A stretch of 64,000 bases of DNA from Microbacterium luteolum (lineage in GTDB: Bacteria > Actinomycetota > Actinomycetes > Actinomycetales > Microbacteriaceae), in the NCBI RefSeq assembly GCF_039533965.1, contig NZ_BAAAUN010000001.1, positions 2,454,950-2,518,949 of the forward strand. The letters are read 5' to 3'. Within the stretch, counting starts at the first letter, position 1. The number at the start of each line of letters is the position of its first letter. Below the pieces are notes generated by a model that made no database searches, was not told the origin of the DNA, and saw only the letters and a list, made by a program, of their open reading frames with translations. Below are positions 23,258 through 31,064 of the stretch, in pieces. A program made the translations under genes and the position numbers.

Positions 23258-24202
23258 TCAGGACGATGCGGGCCGGAACGACGAAGGATCGGGGTGCGTG
23301 ACGCGGATCTGCTGCTCGAGCGCGGTCCAGCGCGGGGAGATGTCGCCGGCGAGGGGCATCAGCACGGCTGCGGCCGACCATGCCGTGGCCCGACGGAGGA
23401 TCTGCTCGGGGTCGCGGACCCCGGCCGCGTAGAGCACGGCGCAGGCTGCCACGCCCGCGTCGCCGGCGCCCGTCGGGTTGCCGGCCAGCGGTTCGTCGAG
23501 ACGGGCATGGACGAGGGCGGATGCCGTGACGGCGAGCATCCCGTCCGCCCCGAGCGACAGCAGCACCAGCTCGGCGCCGCGGTCGATCAGCGACCGCGCC
23601 CCCTCGACCGGGTCGGCGATGCCGGTGGCGTCGGCGAGCTCGGCGGCGTTCGGCTTGAGCACGGTCGCTCCGGCATCCGCCGCGCGCAGGAGCGCGGGGC
23701 CGGAGGTGTCGGCGATGACCGGCACGCCGGCATCCTTCCCGACCGCGATCAGCATCGGCAGCAGGGCGTCGGGCGCGCCCGGCGGCAGGCTCCCGGAGAT
23801 CACGAGCACCCTCGCACTCGGAAGCCGTTCGACGACCTCGCCGAGCACGGCCGCCCATTCGACGTCGCTCGGGTTCATGCCGCGCTCGTTGATGATGGTC
23901 GTGTCGCCGAGCGCCTCATCGACCACGGCGATGCTGCGGCGGGTCTCGGCGGCGACCGGAACGAGCGCATGCGGGACGCCGCTCGCGCCGAGCTCTGCAG
24001 CGAACTCCTCGCCGACGCGCCCGCCGGTCGTGGTCACCGCGAGCACCTGCTCACCCTCCGCGTGCGCCACGCGCGCGACGTTCAGGCCCTTGCCGCCGGC
24101 ACGGGCGATGCCGGCATCCGCGCGGTGCGTGCCGCCTTCGACGAGCCGATCGACGCGCCAGGTCAGGTCGAGCGCCGGGTTCGGAGTGACCGTCAGGATC
24201 AC
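23258..24202 (-). CDS. PfkB-family hexose-phosphate kinase (tagatose-6-P or fructose-1-P kinase type)
   Basis: This 314-residue sugar kinase has N-terminal TPNPALDLTW and GGKGLNVARVAHAEG, typical of the 1-phosphofructokinase/tagatose-6-phosphate kinase subgroup, and the C-terminal PfkB signature NPTGAGDAGVA with the catalytic Asp. The GTG start overlaps the ROK stop (GTGA). With the adjacent aldolase it forms the kinase-aldolase pair of tagatose-6-phosphate breakdown. Fructose-1-phosphate cannot be excluded from sequence, but no PTS gene is nearby. Confidence 0.88.
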   Translation of the reverse strand: MILTVTPNPALDLTWRVDRLVEGGTHRADAGIARAGGKGLNVARVAHAEGEQVLAVTTTGGRVGEEFAAELGASGVPHALVPVAAETRRSIAVVDEALGDTTIINERGMNPSDVEWAAVLGEVVERLPSARVLVISGSLPPGAPDALLPMLIAVGKDAGVPVIADTSGPALLRAADAGATVLKPNAAELADATGIADPVEGARSLIDRGAELVLLSLGADGMLAVTASALVHARLDEPLAGNPTGAGDAGVAACAVLYAAGVRDPEQILRRATAWSAAAVLMPLAGDISPRWTALEQQIRVTHPDPSSFRPASS

Positions 24203-25191
24203 GTGAGCTCCCTCGCACGAAGCGCAGCGCCGAGCAGCCCCGCGTTGCCCGAGAGCTCGGCCGGAACGAGTTCCGGAATCCGGTGGAAGCTCAACCGTGC
24301 CGCGAGCCGCTCGCGCAGCTCGTCGAACAGCGCCCCGCCGGCGCGGGAGAGCCCGCCGCCGATGACCACCGCCTCGGGCGCGACGACAGCCGTGAGCTGA
24401 GCGAGCGACATGGTCAGGGCGTCGAGCGCCGAGTTCCAGATCTCTGCGGCGACCTCGTCGCCGGCGGCAGCACGGGCGATGACGTCCTTCGCACCGTCCG
24501 GAGTGATTCCGGTGGCGTCGCGGTAGCGGCGCGCGATCGCCCCGGCGGACGCGACCGCTTCGAGGCAGCCGCGCGCACCGCACGCGCAGATCGGTCCGTC
24601 GGCGATCGGGGAGTGGCCGATCTCGCCCGCATACCCTCCGGCGGTGTAGGGAACCCCGCCGACGAGCAGAGCGCCGGCGATCCCCGTGCCGATCACGAGG
24701 ACGACCGCGTCGGCGTAGTCGCGCGCCCCGCCGAGTCGGCGCTCCGCCCAGCTCGCGGCGCGGACGTCATGGTCGAAGGCGACCGGCAGCGCGAGTCGTG
24801 CGGTGGCGAGGTCGCGCAGCGGAGAGTCGTGCCACCCCAGGTTGCTCGCGAAGACGCCGAGCCCGGCATCCGCATCCACGATCCCGGGGACGACCAGACC
24901 GGCCGCCATCGGCATCACGCCGGGGTGCGCGGCGCGGAGCTCACCCGCCAGCACCTCGAGACGGTCGAGGAGCACGTCGGTGCGGTCGCCGTCGGCGATC
25001 GGGGTCGGCGTGCGCCGCAACCCGAGGGCGTTTCCCTCCGCGTCGAACAGCGCCGACTTGATGTCGGTGCCGCCGACGTCGAAGGCGAGCACGGGAGAAC
25101 CCGCACCCAGCGTCCGCACGGCGGCGAGCCTCTCGCCCGCCACGTCGCGTTCGACGTCGGGGACGGATGCTGCGCCGTCAGGTCCGGTCAT
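24199..25191 (-). CDS. ROK-family sugar kinase
   Basis: This 330-residue ATP-dependent kinase has no DNA-binding domain. The phosphate motif is FDVGGTDIKSALFD (about residues 38-51), and the ROK zinc motif includes GEIGHSP and CACGARGCLEA. The N-terminal extension of about 30 residues is variable. It lies between the SIS enzyme and the PfkB kinase. In the inferred GalNAc pathway it would phosphorylate the free amino sugar after ABC uptake. Glucose or GlcNAc kinase activity is an alternative. Confidence 0.88.
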   Translation of the reverse strand: MTGPDGAASVPDVERDVAGERLAAVRTLGAGSPVLAFDVGGTDIKSALFDAEGNALGLRRTPTPIADGDRTDVLLDRLEVLAGELRAAHPGVMPMAAGLVVPGIVDADAGLGVFASNLGWHDSPLRDLATARLALPVAFDHDVRAASWAERRLGGARDYADAVVLVIGTGIAGALLVGGVPYTAGGYAGEIGHSPIADGPICACGARGCLEAVASAGAIARRYRDATGITPDGAKDVIARAAAGDEVAAEIWNSALDALTMSLAQLTAVVAPEAVVIGGGLSRAGGALFDELRERLAARLSFHRIPELVPAELSGNAGLLGAALRARELT

Positions 25192-25203
25192 TGATGGATC
25201 CGC

Positions 25204-26100
25204 TCATGCATCCAGGATGACGGATCGCGTGAGGTTGCGGGGCTGATCGGGGTCGAGGCCGCGGGCGACGGCGCGGTCGAGGGCGAGCCGGTGCAGACGC
25301 ACGAGGTCGGCCATGGGGTCGATCGCACGGTGCTCGAAACGGGCGCCGGTCGCCTCGACCTGTGCGGCCAGTCCCTCCGGAGCGTCGCCGAAGTGCCAGG
25401 TCACTCGGCCGGGAGCGGCGATCGCGATCGGACCGTGCCGGTAGTCCATCGAGGGGTAGGACTCGGTCCACGACTGCGACGACTCCCGCAGCTTCAGCGC
25501 CGCCTCGTGTGCGAGACCGGTCGCCCAGCCGCGGCCGAGGAACGTGTACTGCTCGGCATCGCGGAGGGCCTCGTCGTCGGTGTCGGTCAGCACGGCAGCG
25601 GCGTCGGCGATGGCCGCGGTGAGGTCTTCGCCGAGAGACGCGCGGAAGAGCGCGAGGGCCGTGGTCGCGAAGCGGGTCTGCACGACCGAGGTCTCGTCGG
25701 CGAACGGCAGGAGCACGGCCTCGTCGACCATCGAGACGAGCGGCGATGTCGGGTCGCCGATGACGCCGATCGTGGGGATGCGGCCCTTGATGCGGTCGAC
25801 GAGCTCGAGCACCTCGGTGGTGGTGCCGGAGCGGGTGAGTGCGACGACAGCGTCGTACCCGCGGTCGATGAACGCCTCGGAGGCGGCGAAGGCGTCGGTC
25901 TCGCCCTGACCAGAGGTCTCGCGCAGAGCGGCGTACGACTGGGCCATGAACCACGAAGTTCCGCAGCCGACGACGGCGACGCGGGCCCCGAGGGCGGGAA
26001 GCAGACCCTGCTCGGCCTTCATGTCGGCGGCCGTCGCCCAGGTCTGGGGCTGCGAGCGGAGCTCTTCGCGCATGTGTGCGCCGGGCAGCGATTCAGTCAT
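25204..26100 (-). CDS. SIS-domain sugar isomerase/deaminase (AgaS-like)
   Basis: This 298-residue protein has two SIS domains, at about residues 25-150 (VAVVGCGTSWFMAQS, ALTRSGTTTEVLELV) and 180-290, and no glutaminase domain. It therefore resembles AgaS or the isomerase half of GlmS. AgaS converts galactosamine 6-phosphate to tagatose 6-phosphate plus ammonia, which would feed the PfkB kinase and aldolase downstream. ATG 26100 follows GAAAGG. It is the first gene of the five-gene operon. Confidence 0.85.
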   Translation of the reverse strand: MTESLPGAHMREELRSQPQTWATAADMKAEQGLLPALGARVAVVGCGTSWFMAQSYAALRETSGQGETDAFAASEAFIDRGYDAVVALTRSGTTTEVLELVDRIKGRIPTIGVIGDPTSPLVSMVDEAVLLPFADETSVVQTRFATTALALFRASLGEDLTAAIADAAAVLTDTDDEALRDAEQYTFLGRGWATGLAHEAALKLRESSQSWTESYPSMDYRHGPIAIAAPGRVTWHFGDAPEGLAAQVEATGARFEHRAIDPMADLVRLHRLALDRAVARGLDPDQPRNLTRSVILDA

Positions 26101-26421
26101 CGGAGTGCCTTTCTCGGGCGGATGTTGCATAGTTGTGATTGTTTGTAGCTTGATTCGATCATAGTATGTCGATCAGGAACATCAAGATCAGGTTTCTCTT
26201 GATTTGTTTGTTCCCTTGACAAATAATCGAACAAGTTCCACCACCCTGGCGGCGATTCCTGCCGTCGAACTCCGAGCCTCGGCTTGAACGATCGCAGCTG
26301 CCCCCGGCGAAGCGATCACCACGCACTGTCGCGTGATCGTGCTTGCGACTGTGCACCACACCCCGTCCGGACACGGGCTCCGCATCCGGAGCGGACACTC
26401 ACAGTGAGGAATGCAATACAC
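26101..26421. promoter_or_regulatory. Divergent control region of the amino-sugar operon and ABC importer
   Basis: This is 321 bases without a gene. On the minus strand TTGATG (26180-26185) and TATGAT (26158-26163), 16 bases apart, form a promoter for the SIS-led operon. TGATTGTTTGT (26136-26146) and TGATTTGTTTGT (26200-26211) are similar words placed on either side of it, and are candidate DeoR sites. CGATCAC (26313-26319) and GTGATCG (26333-26339) form a spaced palindrome upstream of the binding-protein gene. The importer promoter itself is not clear, although TTGACA (26216-26221) is present. Confidence 0.6.
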
Positions 26422-27663
26422 ATGAAGAAGTCACTGCGGTTCGGCGCCGCCGCCATTGCGGCCGTCGCCACGCTCTCGCTCGCTTCGTGCGGGTTCGGCG
26501 GCTCGGCCGGAGACGGCGGAGGAGAGGACTCGAACACCATCGATCTCCTCGTGCCCAGCTACTCCGACGGGACCAAGGCGAACTGGGAGACCGTGATCGA
26601 GGGGTTCGAGAAGGCCAACCCCGACATCAAGGTCAAGCTCGAGGTCCAGTCGTGGGACAACCTCGAGAAGGTCGTCTCGACGAAGATCCAGGCGGGCGAG
26701 GCACCCGACATCTACAACGGCGGTCCGTTCGCCGGTTTCGTCGGCGATGAGCTGCTGTACCCGGTCGAGGATGTCGTGTCGAAGGACACGTTCGCCGACT
26801 TCCAGGACTCGTTCATCAAGAACGCCGAAGTCGACGGCACCGCGTACGCGCTGCCCCTGATCGCCTCGGCTCGTGCCCTGTTCGTCAACAACGCCCTGCT
26901 CGCGCAGGCCGGCGCCACGGCGCCCACCGACTGGGACTCGCTGCTCGACGCCGCGACGAAGGTCTCCGCGCTCGGTGGCGGTGTCGCCGGTTACGGCATG
27001 CCGCTCGGATCCGAAGAGGCGCAGGCCGAAGCGGCCGTGTGGCTGTGGGGCGGCGGCGGCTCGTTCGGCGACGCGTCCGAGATCACGATCGACACCCCCG
27101 AGAACCTCGTCGGTGCCGAGCAGATCAAGAAGATGATCGACGCCGGTGCGACCCAGGCTGACCCCGGCTCCACGCAGCGTTCGCCGCTGATGGACATCTT
27201 CATCCAGGGCAAGATCGGCATGCAGGTCGGCCTCCCGCCGACGGTCGGCCAGATCGAAGAGGGCAACCCCGACCTGGACTACTCCATCGTCCCGATCCCG
27301 ACCAAGGACGGCTCGCCGTTCACGCTCGGCGTCATGGACCAGCTGATGGCGTTCCAGAACGACGGCGACAAGAAGGACGCGATCACCAAGTTCTTCGACT
27401 ACTACTACTCGGCCGACGTCTACGTGCCGTGGGTGCAGGCCGAGGGCTTCCTGCCCGTCACGAAGTCCGGGTCCGAGCAGCTGTCCGGCGAGGAGGCCCT
27501 CAAGCCGTTCCTCGACGTGCTGCCCGACGCCCAGTTCTACCCGTCGACGAACGCGAAGTGGTCCGCCGCCGACGGTGCTTTCAAGTCGCTGTTCGGTCAG
27601 CTGCAGTCGAAGCCGGCTCAGGATGTCCTGACCGAGATCCAGGCGCAGGTCGACGCGGGCTGA
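26422..27663 (+). CDS. ABC sugar-binding lipoprotein (CUT1 family)
   Basis: This is a 413-residue extracellular solute-binding protein. The lipobox L-A-S-C ends at Cys23, so the mature protein is lipid-anchored. The mature part has the family-1 binding-protein pattern (NWETVIEGFEKANPDIKVKLEVQ; GEAPDIYNGG). It works with the two permeases downstream. The ATPase is missing locally, and CUT1 systems often share one MsmK-type ATPase encoded elsewhere. A ligand from amino-sugar glycans is suggested by context only. Confidence 0.92.
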   Translation: MKKSLRFGAAAIAAVATLSLASCGFGGSAGDGGGEDSNTIDLLVPSYSDGTKANWETVIEGFEKANPDIKVKLEVQSWDNLEKVVSTKIQAGEAPDIYNGGPFAGFVGDELLYPVEDVVSKDTFADFQDSFIKNAEVDGTAYALPLIASARALFVNNALLAQAGATAPTDWDSLLDAATKVSALGGGVAGYGMPLGSEEAQAEAAVWLWGGGGSFGDASEITIDTPENLVGAEQIKKMIDAGATQADPGSTQRSPLMDIFIQGKIGMQVGLPPTVGQIEEGNPDLDYSIVPIPTKDGSPFTLGVMDQLMAFQNDGDKKDAITKFFDYYYSADVYVPWVQAEGFLPVTKSGSEQLSGEEALKPFLDVLPDAQFYPSTNAKWSAADGAFKSLFGQLQSKPAQDVLTEIQAQVDAG

Positions 27664-27694
27664 GCCCGCTGAACGGAGAGGTTCGGGTATTCCC

Positions 27695-28663
27695 ATGAGC
27701 CAGACGAAAGAGTCCTCGAACCTCGCGGGGGCGGCCACCGGCCGCCCCCGCACCCCCCGACGGAACGCCGTGCGCGGCAGGTCCGGGGGGAAAGATCTTC
27801 TTCAGGCGTTGCCCTGGATCGCGCCCGCGCTGCTGCTCATCATCGGCGTGGTGTTCTTCCCCGCCGGGGTGATGTTCTTCAACTCCACCCGCGACATCTC
27901 CCTCTCGGGCCTCGACAAGGGCTCGGTCGGGTTCGACAACTTCGCCACCGTGTTCGCGTTCGCGGAGTTCTGGCCGATCCTGGGCCGCACGGTCATCTGG
28001 GTCGTGTCGGTCGTCACGTTCACCGTCGTGATCTCCCTCGCCCTCGCACAGATCCTCAACAAGGCGTTCCCCGGGCGGCAGATCGTCCGCATGGCCGTCA
28101 TCGTGCCGTGGGCAGCATCCGTCGTGATGACGACCATGGTGTTCTACTACAGCCTCGAGCCGTACTTCGGGGTGTTCAACAAGTTCCTCTACGACATCGG
28201 CCTCTCGGACGACGCCGTCGGATACGGGTGGACGAAGAACCCCGCGACCGCATTCGCCTGGTCGATCGTGATCGCGATCTTCGTATCGCTCCCGTTCACC
28301 ACCTACACGATCCTCGCCGGCCTCCAGTCGGTGCCCGCGGATGCGATCGAGGCGGCGAAGATGGACGGCGCCGGTCCCGCCCGCACCTATTGGTCGATCG
28401 TGCTCCCGCAGCTGCGCAGCGCCCTGGCCGTGGCGGTGCTGATCAACATCATCAACGTGTTCAACTCCCTGCCGATCCTGAAGGTCATGACCGGGTCGAT
28501 CCCGGGATACGGGGCCGACACGATCATGACGATGATCTTCAAGTACATCGAGCTGCAGAAGAAGGTCGACGTCGCCAGCGCCCTGTCCGTCGTCGCGTTC
28601 CTGATCGTGATCGTGATCGTCGCGATCTACGTCAAGGTCGTCAAGCCCATGAAGGAGGTCTGA
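27695..28663 (+). CDS. ABC sugar permease, MalF/LacF-like
   Basis: This 322-residue protein has six or seven membrane helices after a charged N-terminal tail of about 35 residues. The EAA loop that contacts the ATPase reads DAIEAAKMDGAGPARTYWSIVLP (about residues 217-239). It lies 31 bases after the binding-protein gene and two bases before the second permease. It forms a heterodimer with the next gene product. Confidence 0.92.
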   Translation: MSQTKESSNLAGAATGRPRTPRRNAVRGRSGGKDLLQALPWIAPALLLIIGVVFFPAGVMFFNSTRDISLSGLDKGSVGFDNFATVFAFAEFWPILGRTVIWVVSVVTFTVVISLALAQILNKAFPGRQIVRMAVIVPWAASVVMTTMVFYYSLEPYFGVFNKFLYDIGLSDDAVGYGWTKNPATAFAWSIVIAIFVSLPFTTYTILAGLQSVPADAIEAAKMDGAGPARTYWSIVLPQLRSALAVAVLINIINVFNSLPILKVMTGSIPGYGADTIMTMIFKYIELQKKVDVASALSVVAFLIVIVIVAIYVKVVKPMKEV

Positions 28664-28665
28664 TC

Positions 28666-29592
28666 ATGACCGTGACCGAGACCGAACTCGTCACCACCAC
28701 CGGCCGCGGCGGACGCGCCCTCCCCCCACTGAACGGCCGCAAGCGCCGTTACACCGAAGACCAGGTCACCCTCCCGCGGGTCATCCTCCGCATGGCCGCC
28801 GGGTTCCTCGTCCTCGCGATCTTCGTGCTCCCGTACCTGATCATGTTCTTCGGGTCCGTGAAGACGAAACCGCAGATCCGCTCCGTCGACCCCACGTATC
28901 TCCCGATCGAATGGCACTGGGAGAACTACCTCACGATGTGGTCGACGCCCGAGACGCCCCTGCCCTACAACCTCATCTCCACGATCATCATCGCCGTGTT
29001 CGCGACCCTGCTCGTCCTCGTCGTGTCGCTGCCGGCCGCGTACTACACCGCCCGGTTCAAATTCCCCGGCCGCATGGTGTTCCTGTTCCTCGTCATCGTC
29101 ACCCAGATGCTGCAGCCCGCGGTGCTCACCTCGGGCCTGTTCCGACAGTTCACAACCCTCGGCCTCGGTGACACGTGGGCGGCGATGATCTTCATCAACG
29201 CCGCGTTCAACCTCTCCTTCGCCGTCTGGATCATGCACTCCTTCTTCGCCGGCATCCCCAAAGAAGTCGACGAAGCAGCCCAGATCGACGGCGCCGGACG
29301 CTTCACCGTCCTGTTCAAGATCAACCTCCCCCTCGTCTGGCCCGGCATCGTCACCGCCATCGTGTTCACCTTCGTCGCCTGCTGGAACGAGTTCGCCGCC
29401 TCCCTCGTGATCCTCTCCACCGACAAGAACCAACCACTCTCCGTCGCGCTCACCAAGTTCGTCGGTCAGTACGAGACCAGCTGGCAGTACGTGTTCGGCG
29501 TCTCGATCGTCGCGATCCTGCCCGTCGTCATCCTCTTCATGCTCATCGAGAAGCGACTCGTCGGCGGACTCACCGCGGGCAGCGTCAAGTAG
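28666..29592 (+). CDS. ABC sugar permease, MalG/LacG-like
   Basis: This 308-residue protein has six membrane helices. The EAA loop is VDEAAQIDGAGRFTVLFKINLPLVWPG (about residues 202-228). It ends in VGGLTAGSVK, a C-terminus typical of MalG-type subunits. GAAGGAGG precedes the ATG at 28666. It completes the importer, which still needs an ATPase from elsewhere in the genome. Confidence 0.92.
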   Translation: MTVTETELVTTTGRGGRALPPLNGRKRRYTEDQVTLPRVILRMAAGFLVLAIFVLPYLIMFFGSVKTKPQIRSVDPTYLPIEWHWENYLTMWSTPETPLPYNLISTIIIAVFATLLVLVVSLPAAYYTARFKFPGRMVFLFLVIVTQMLQPAVLTSGLFRQFTTLGLGDTWAAMIFINAAFNLSFAVWIMHSFFAGIPKEVDEAAQIDGAGRFTVLFKINLPLVWPGIVTAIVFTFVACWNEFAASLVILSTDKNQPLSVALTKFVGQYETSWQYVFGVSIVAILPVVILFMLIEKRLVGGLTAGSVK

Positions 29593-29610
29593 GGCAGTTC
29601 ACACGCTCGA

Positions 29611-29687
29611 GTTCTGCGGCCATCGCTAACTTCTGCGGCCATCTCTACCCGGAATGGCCGCAGAAGTCACGCACGGCCGCGGAAGTC
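29611..29687. repeat. Inverted repeat element TTCTGCGGCCAT, possible terminator
   Basis: ACTTCTGCGGCCAT (29629-29642) pairs perfectly with ATGGCCGCAGAAGT (29654-29667) around an 11-base loop. One more direct copy of the core (TTCTGCGGCCATCG, from 29612) and a degenerate inverse copy (GGCCGCGGAAGTCG, about 29674-29687) flank it. It lies between the convergent permease and ROK genes and could terminate both. Confidence 0.65.
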
Positions 29688-29704
29688 GCTCCGGTCGGGC
29701 ACGC

Positions 29705-30904
29705 TCACGTACGCGCGGAGGGGCGCATCAGCGCGACGCCGAGCACACTGCCGAGCACGTGCCGACCCGGCCCCAGAGCCGGGTCGGAGTCGTGCGCGTA
29801 GCGGATCGGCGGGGATGCCGTCCCCTTGGGCCGGTTCTGCTCGAACCCGGAGCGCACAGCCGTCAGGAACGGCTCGCCGAGCAGCGGGGCACGCCCCACG
29901 ATGACGATCTCGTGGGGGTCGGTGAGCCCCGAGAGGATCCGCAACGCGGCGGCGACGGACTCGGCGCCGAGCAGCATCCGATCCTCCGCGCCGTCGGCCC
30001 GCAGCAGCGCCTGCACGCCCTCCGGCTCCAGCTCGTCGTGGAAGTCGGGGCCGAGGATGGCGGTGAGGGAGGCGACCGCCTCGATGCACCCGTAGCCGCC
30101 GCACCGGCAGCGAACGCGGGAGCCGTTGCCGCCGAAGGCCACATGACCGATCTCACCCGCCCGATTGGTCGCGCCGGGGAGCACGCGGCCGTCGATCGTC
30201 ACGGCGGCGCCGATGCCCTCGCCCATGCGCAGCACGAGCCGCTGCACCCCCGCGGCCTCGTCGATCACCGATTCGGTGAGAGCCTCGCCGTCGGCGTCGT
30301 TGAGGATGACGATGGGGAGGTCGGCCTCCGCTCGGACGAGTTCCGCCAGCGGCACATCCCTCCAGCCCAGGAGCACGCTCTCGCGCACGACAGCTCCGTC
30401 GGTGACGCCGGGGGACTGCAGGCACACGGCGAGAACGCGGTCGGGGAAGTCGCGCACGAGCTCGCCGGTCACCCGAGCGACATCCGCGGGCTGCACGCCG
30501 GACGCGTAGGTCGTCACGCGTGTGAGGACGCGCGTGCCGCTCAGATCGAGCAGCACGGCCTCCACGCTCTGCGCGCGGACGATGACGACGCACACGACGT
30601 AGTACGCGCGGTTGAGCTCCACGCGTGTGCCCGGCTTGCCGCCCGTGCTCTCGGCCTGCTCGCCCTCGACGACGAGACCGAGCGCGATCAGCTCGTTGAC
30701 GAGGGATGACGTGGTGGCGGTCGTCAGGCCGGTCAGCCGGGCGAGGCTCGCGCGGGTCACCGAGTCGTCGGAGCCGATGAGCGCGAGCGCACGACGCAGG
30801 TGATCGCGGCGGATCTTCCCCTTGCCGTCCAGGAGGCCCTCCGCACCGCCGCCGAAGACCGACCGCTCGAGCCGCGCCCTCGTCCCTTGCACCTCTGCCA
30901 GCAT
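29705..30904 (-). CDS. ROK-family transcriptional repressor (first)
   Basis: This is a 399-residue repressor: an N-terminal winged helix (about residues 30-90, VTRASLARLTGLTTATTSSLVNELIALGLV) fused to a ROK sugar-binding domain with GEIGHVAFGG and CRCGGYGCIEA zinc residues. ATG 30904 has GGGGAG upstream and is preferred to an earlier frame opening. It is divergent from the GH123-like glycosidase gene and likely binds the operator at 30998-31012. The sensed sugar is unknown; amino-sugar context is suggestive. Confidence 0.9.
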   Translation of the reverse strand: MLAEVQGTRARLERSVFGGGAEGLLDGKGKIRRDHLRRALALIGSDDSVTRASLARLTGLTTATTSSLVNELIALGLVVEGEQAESTGGKPGTRVELNRAYYVVCVVIVRAQSVEAVLLDLSGTRVLTRVTTYASGVQPADVARVTGELVRDFPDRVLAVCLQSPGVTDGAVVRESVLLGWRDVPLAELVRAEADLPIVILNDADGEALTESVIDEAAGVQRLVLRMGEGIGAAVTIDGRVLPGATNRAGEIGHVAFGGNGSRVRCRCGGYGCIEAVASLTAILGPDFHDELEPEGVQALLRADGAEDRMLLGAESVAAALRILSGLTDPHEIVIVGRAPLLGEPFLTAVRSGFEQNRPKGTASPPIRYAHDSDPALGPGRHVLGSVLGVALMRPSART

Positions 30905-30954
30905 CGACGTCCCGCTCCCCTTCGCGCCTGTTCGCGCCCGTTCGCCGCGGAACC

Positions 30955-31012
30955 TTGACACGCAGCCGCTCCAAACTCTACGCTAGCCCCACTTCGCTTA
31001 CTCACTAAGTAA
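30955..31012 (+). promoter_or_regulatory. Promoter and operator of the surface glycosidase gene
   Basis: TTGACA (30955-30960) and TACGCT (30979-30984) are separated by 18 bases. TTACT, CACTA, AGTAA (30998-31012) is a palindrome just after the expected start site. The core TTACTCACTAA matches the pattern TTAYTCAYTRA, also found at 35400-35410 by the second ROK gene, so both ROK repressors may read related sites. Confidence 0.75.
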
Positions 31013-31064
31013 AGTCCCCCATCACGAGTTCCCCGCTTTCTCGATGCCGACAAGACAGGACCCG

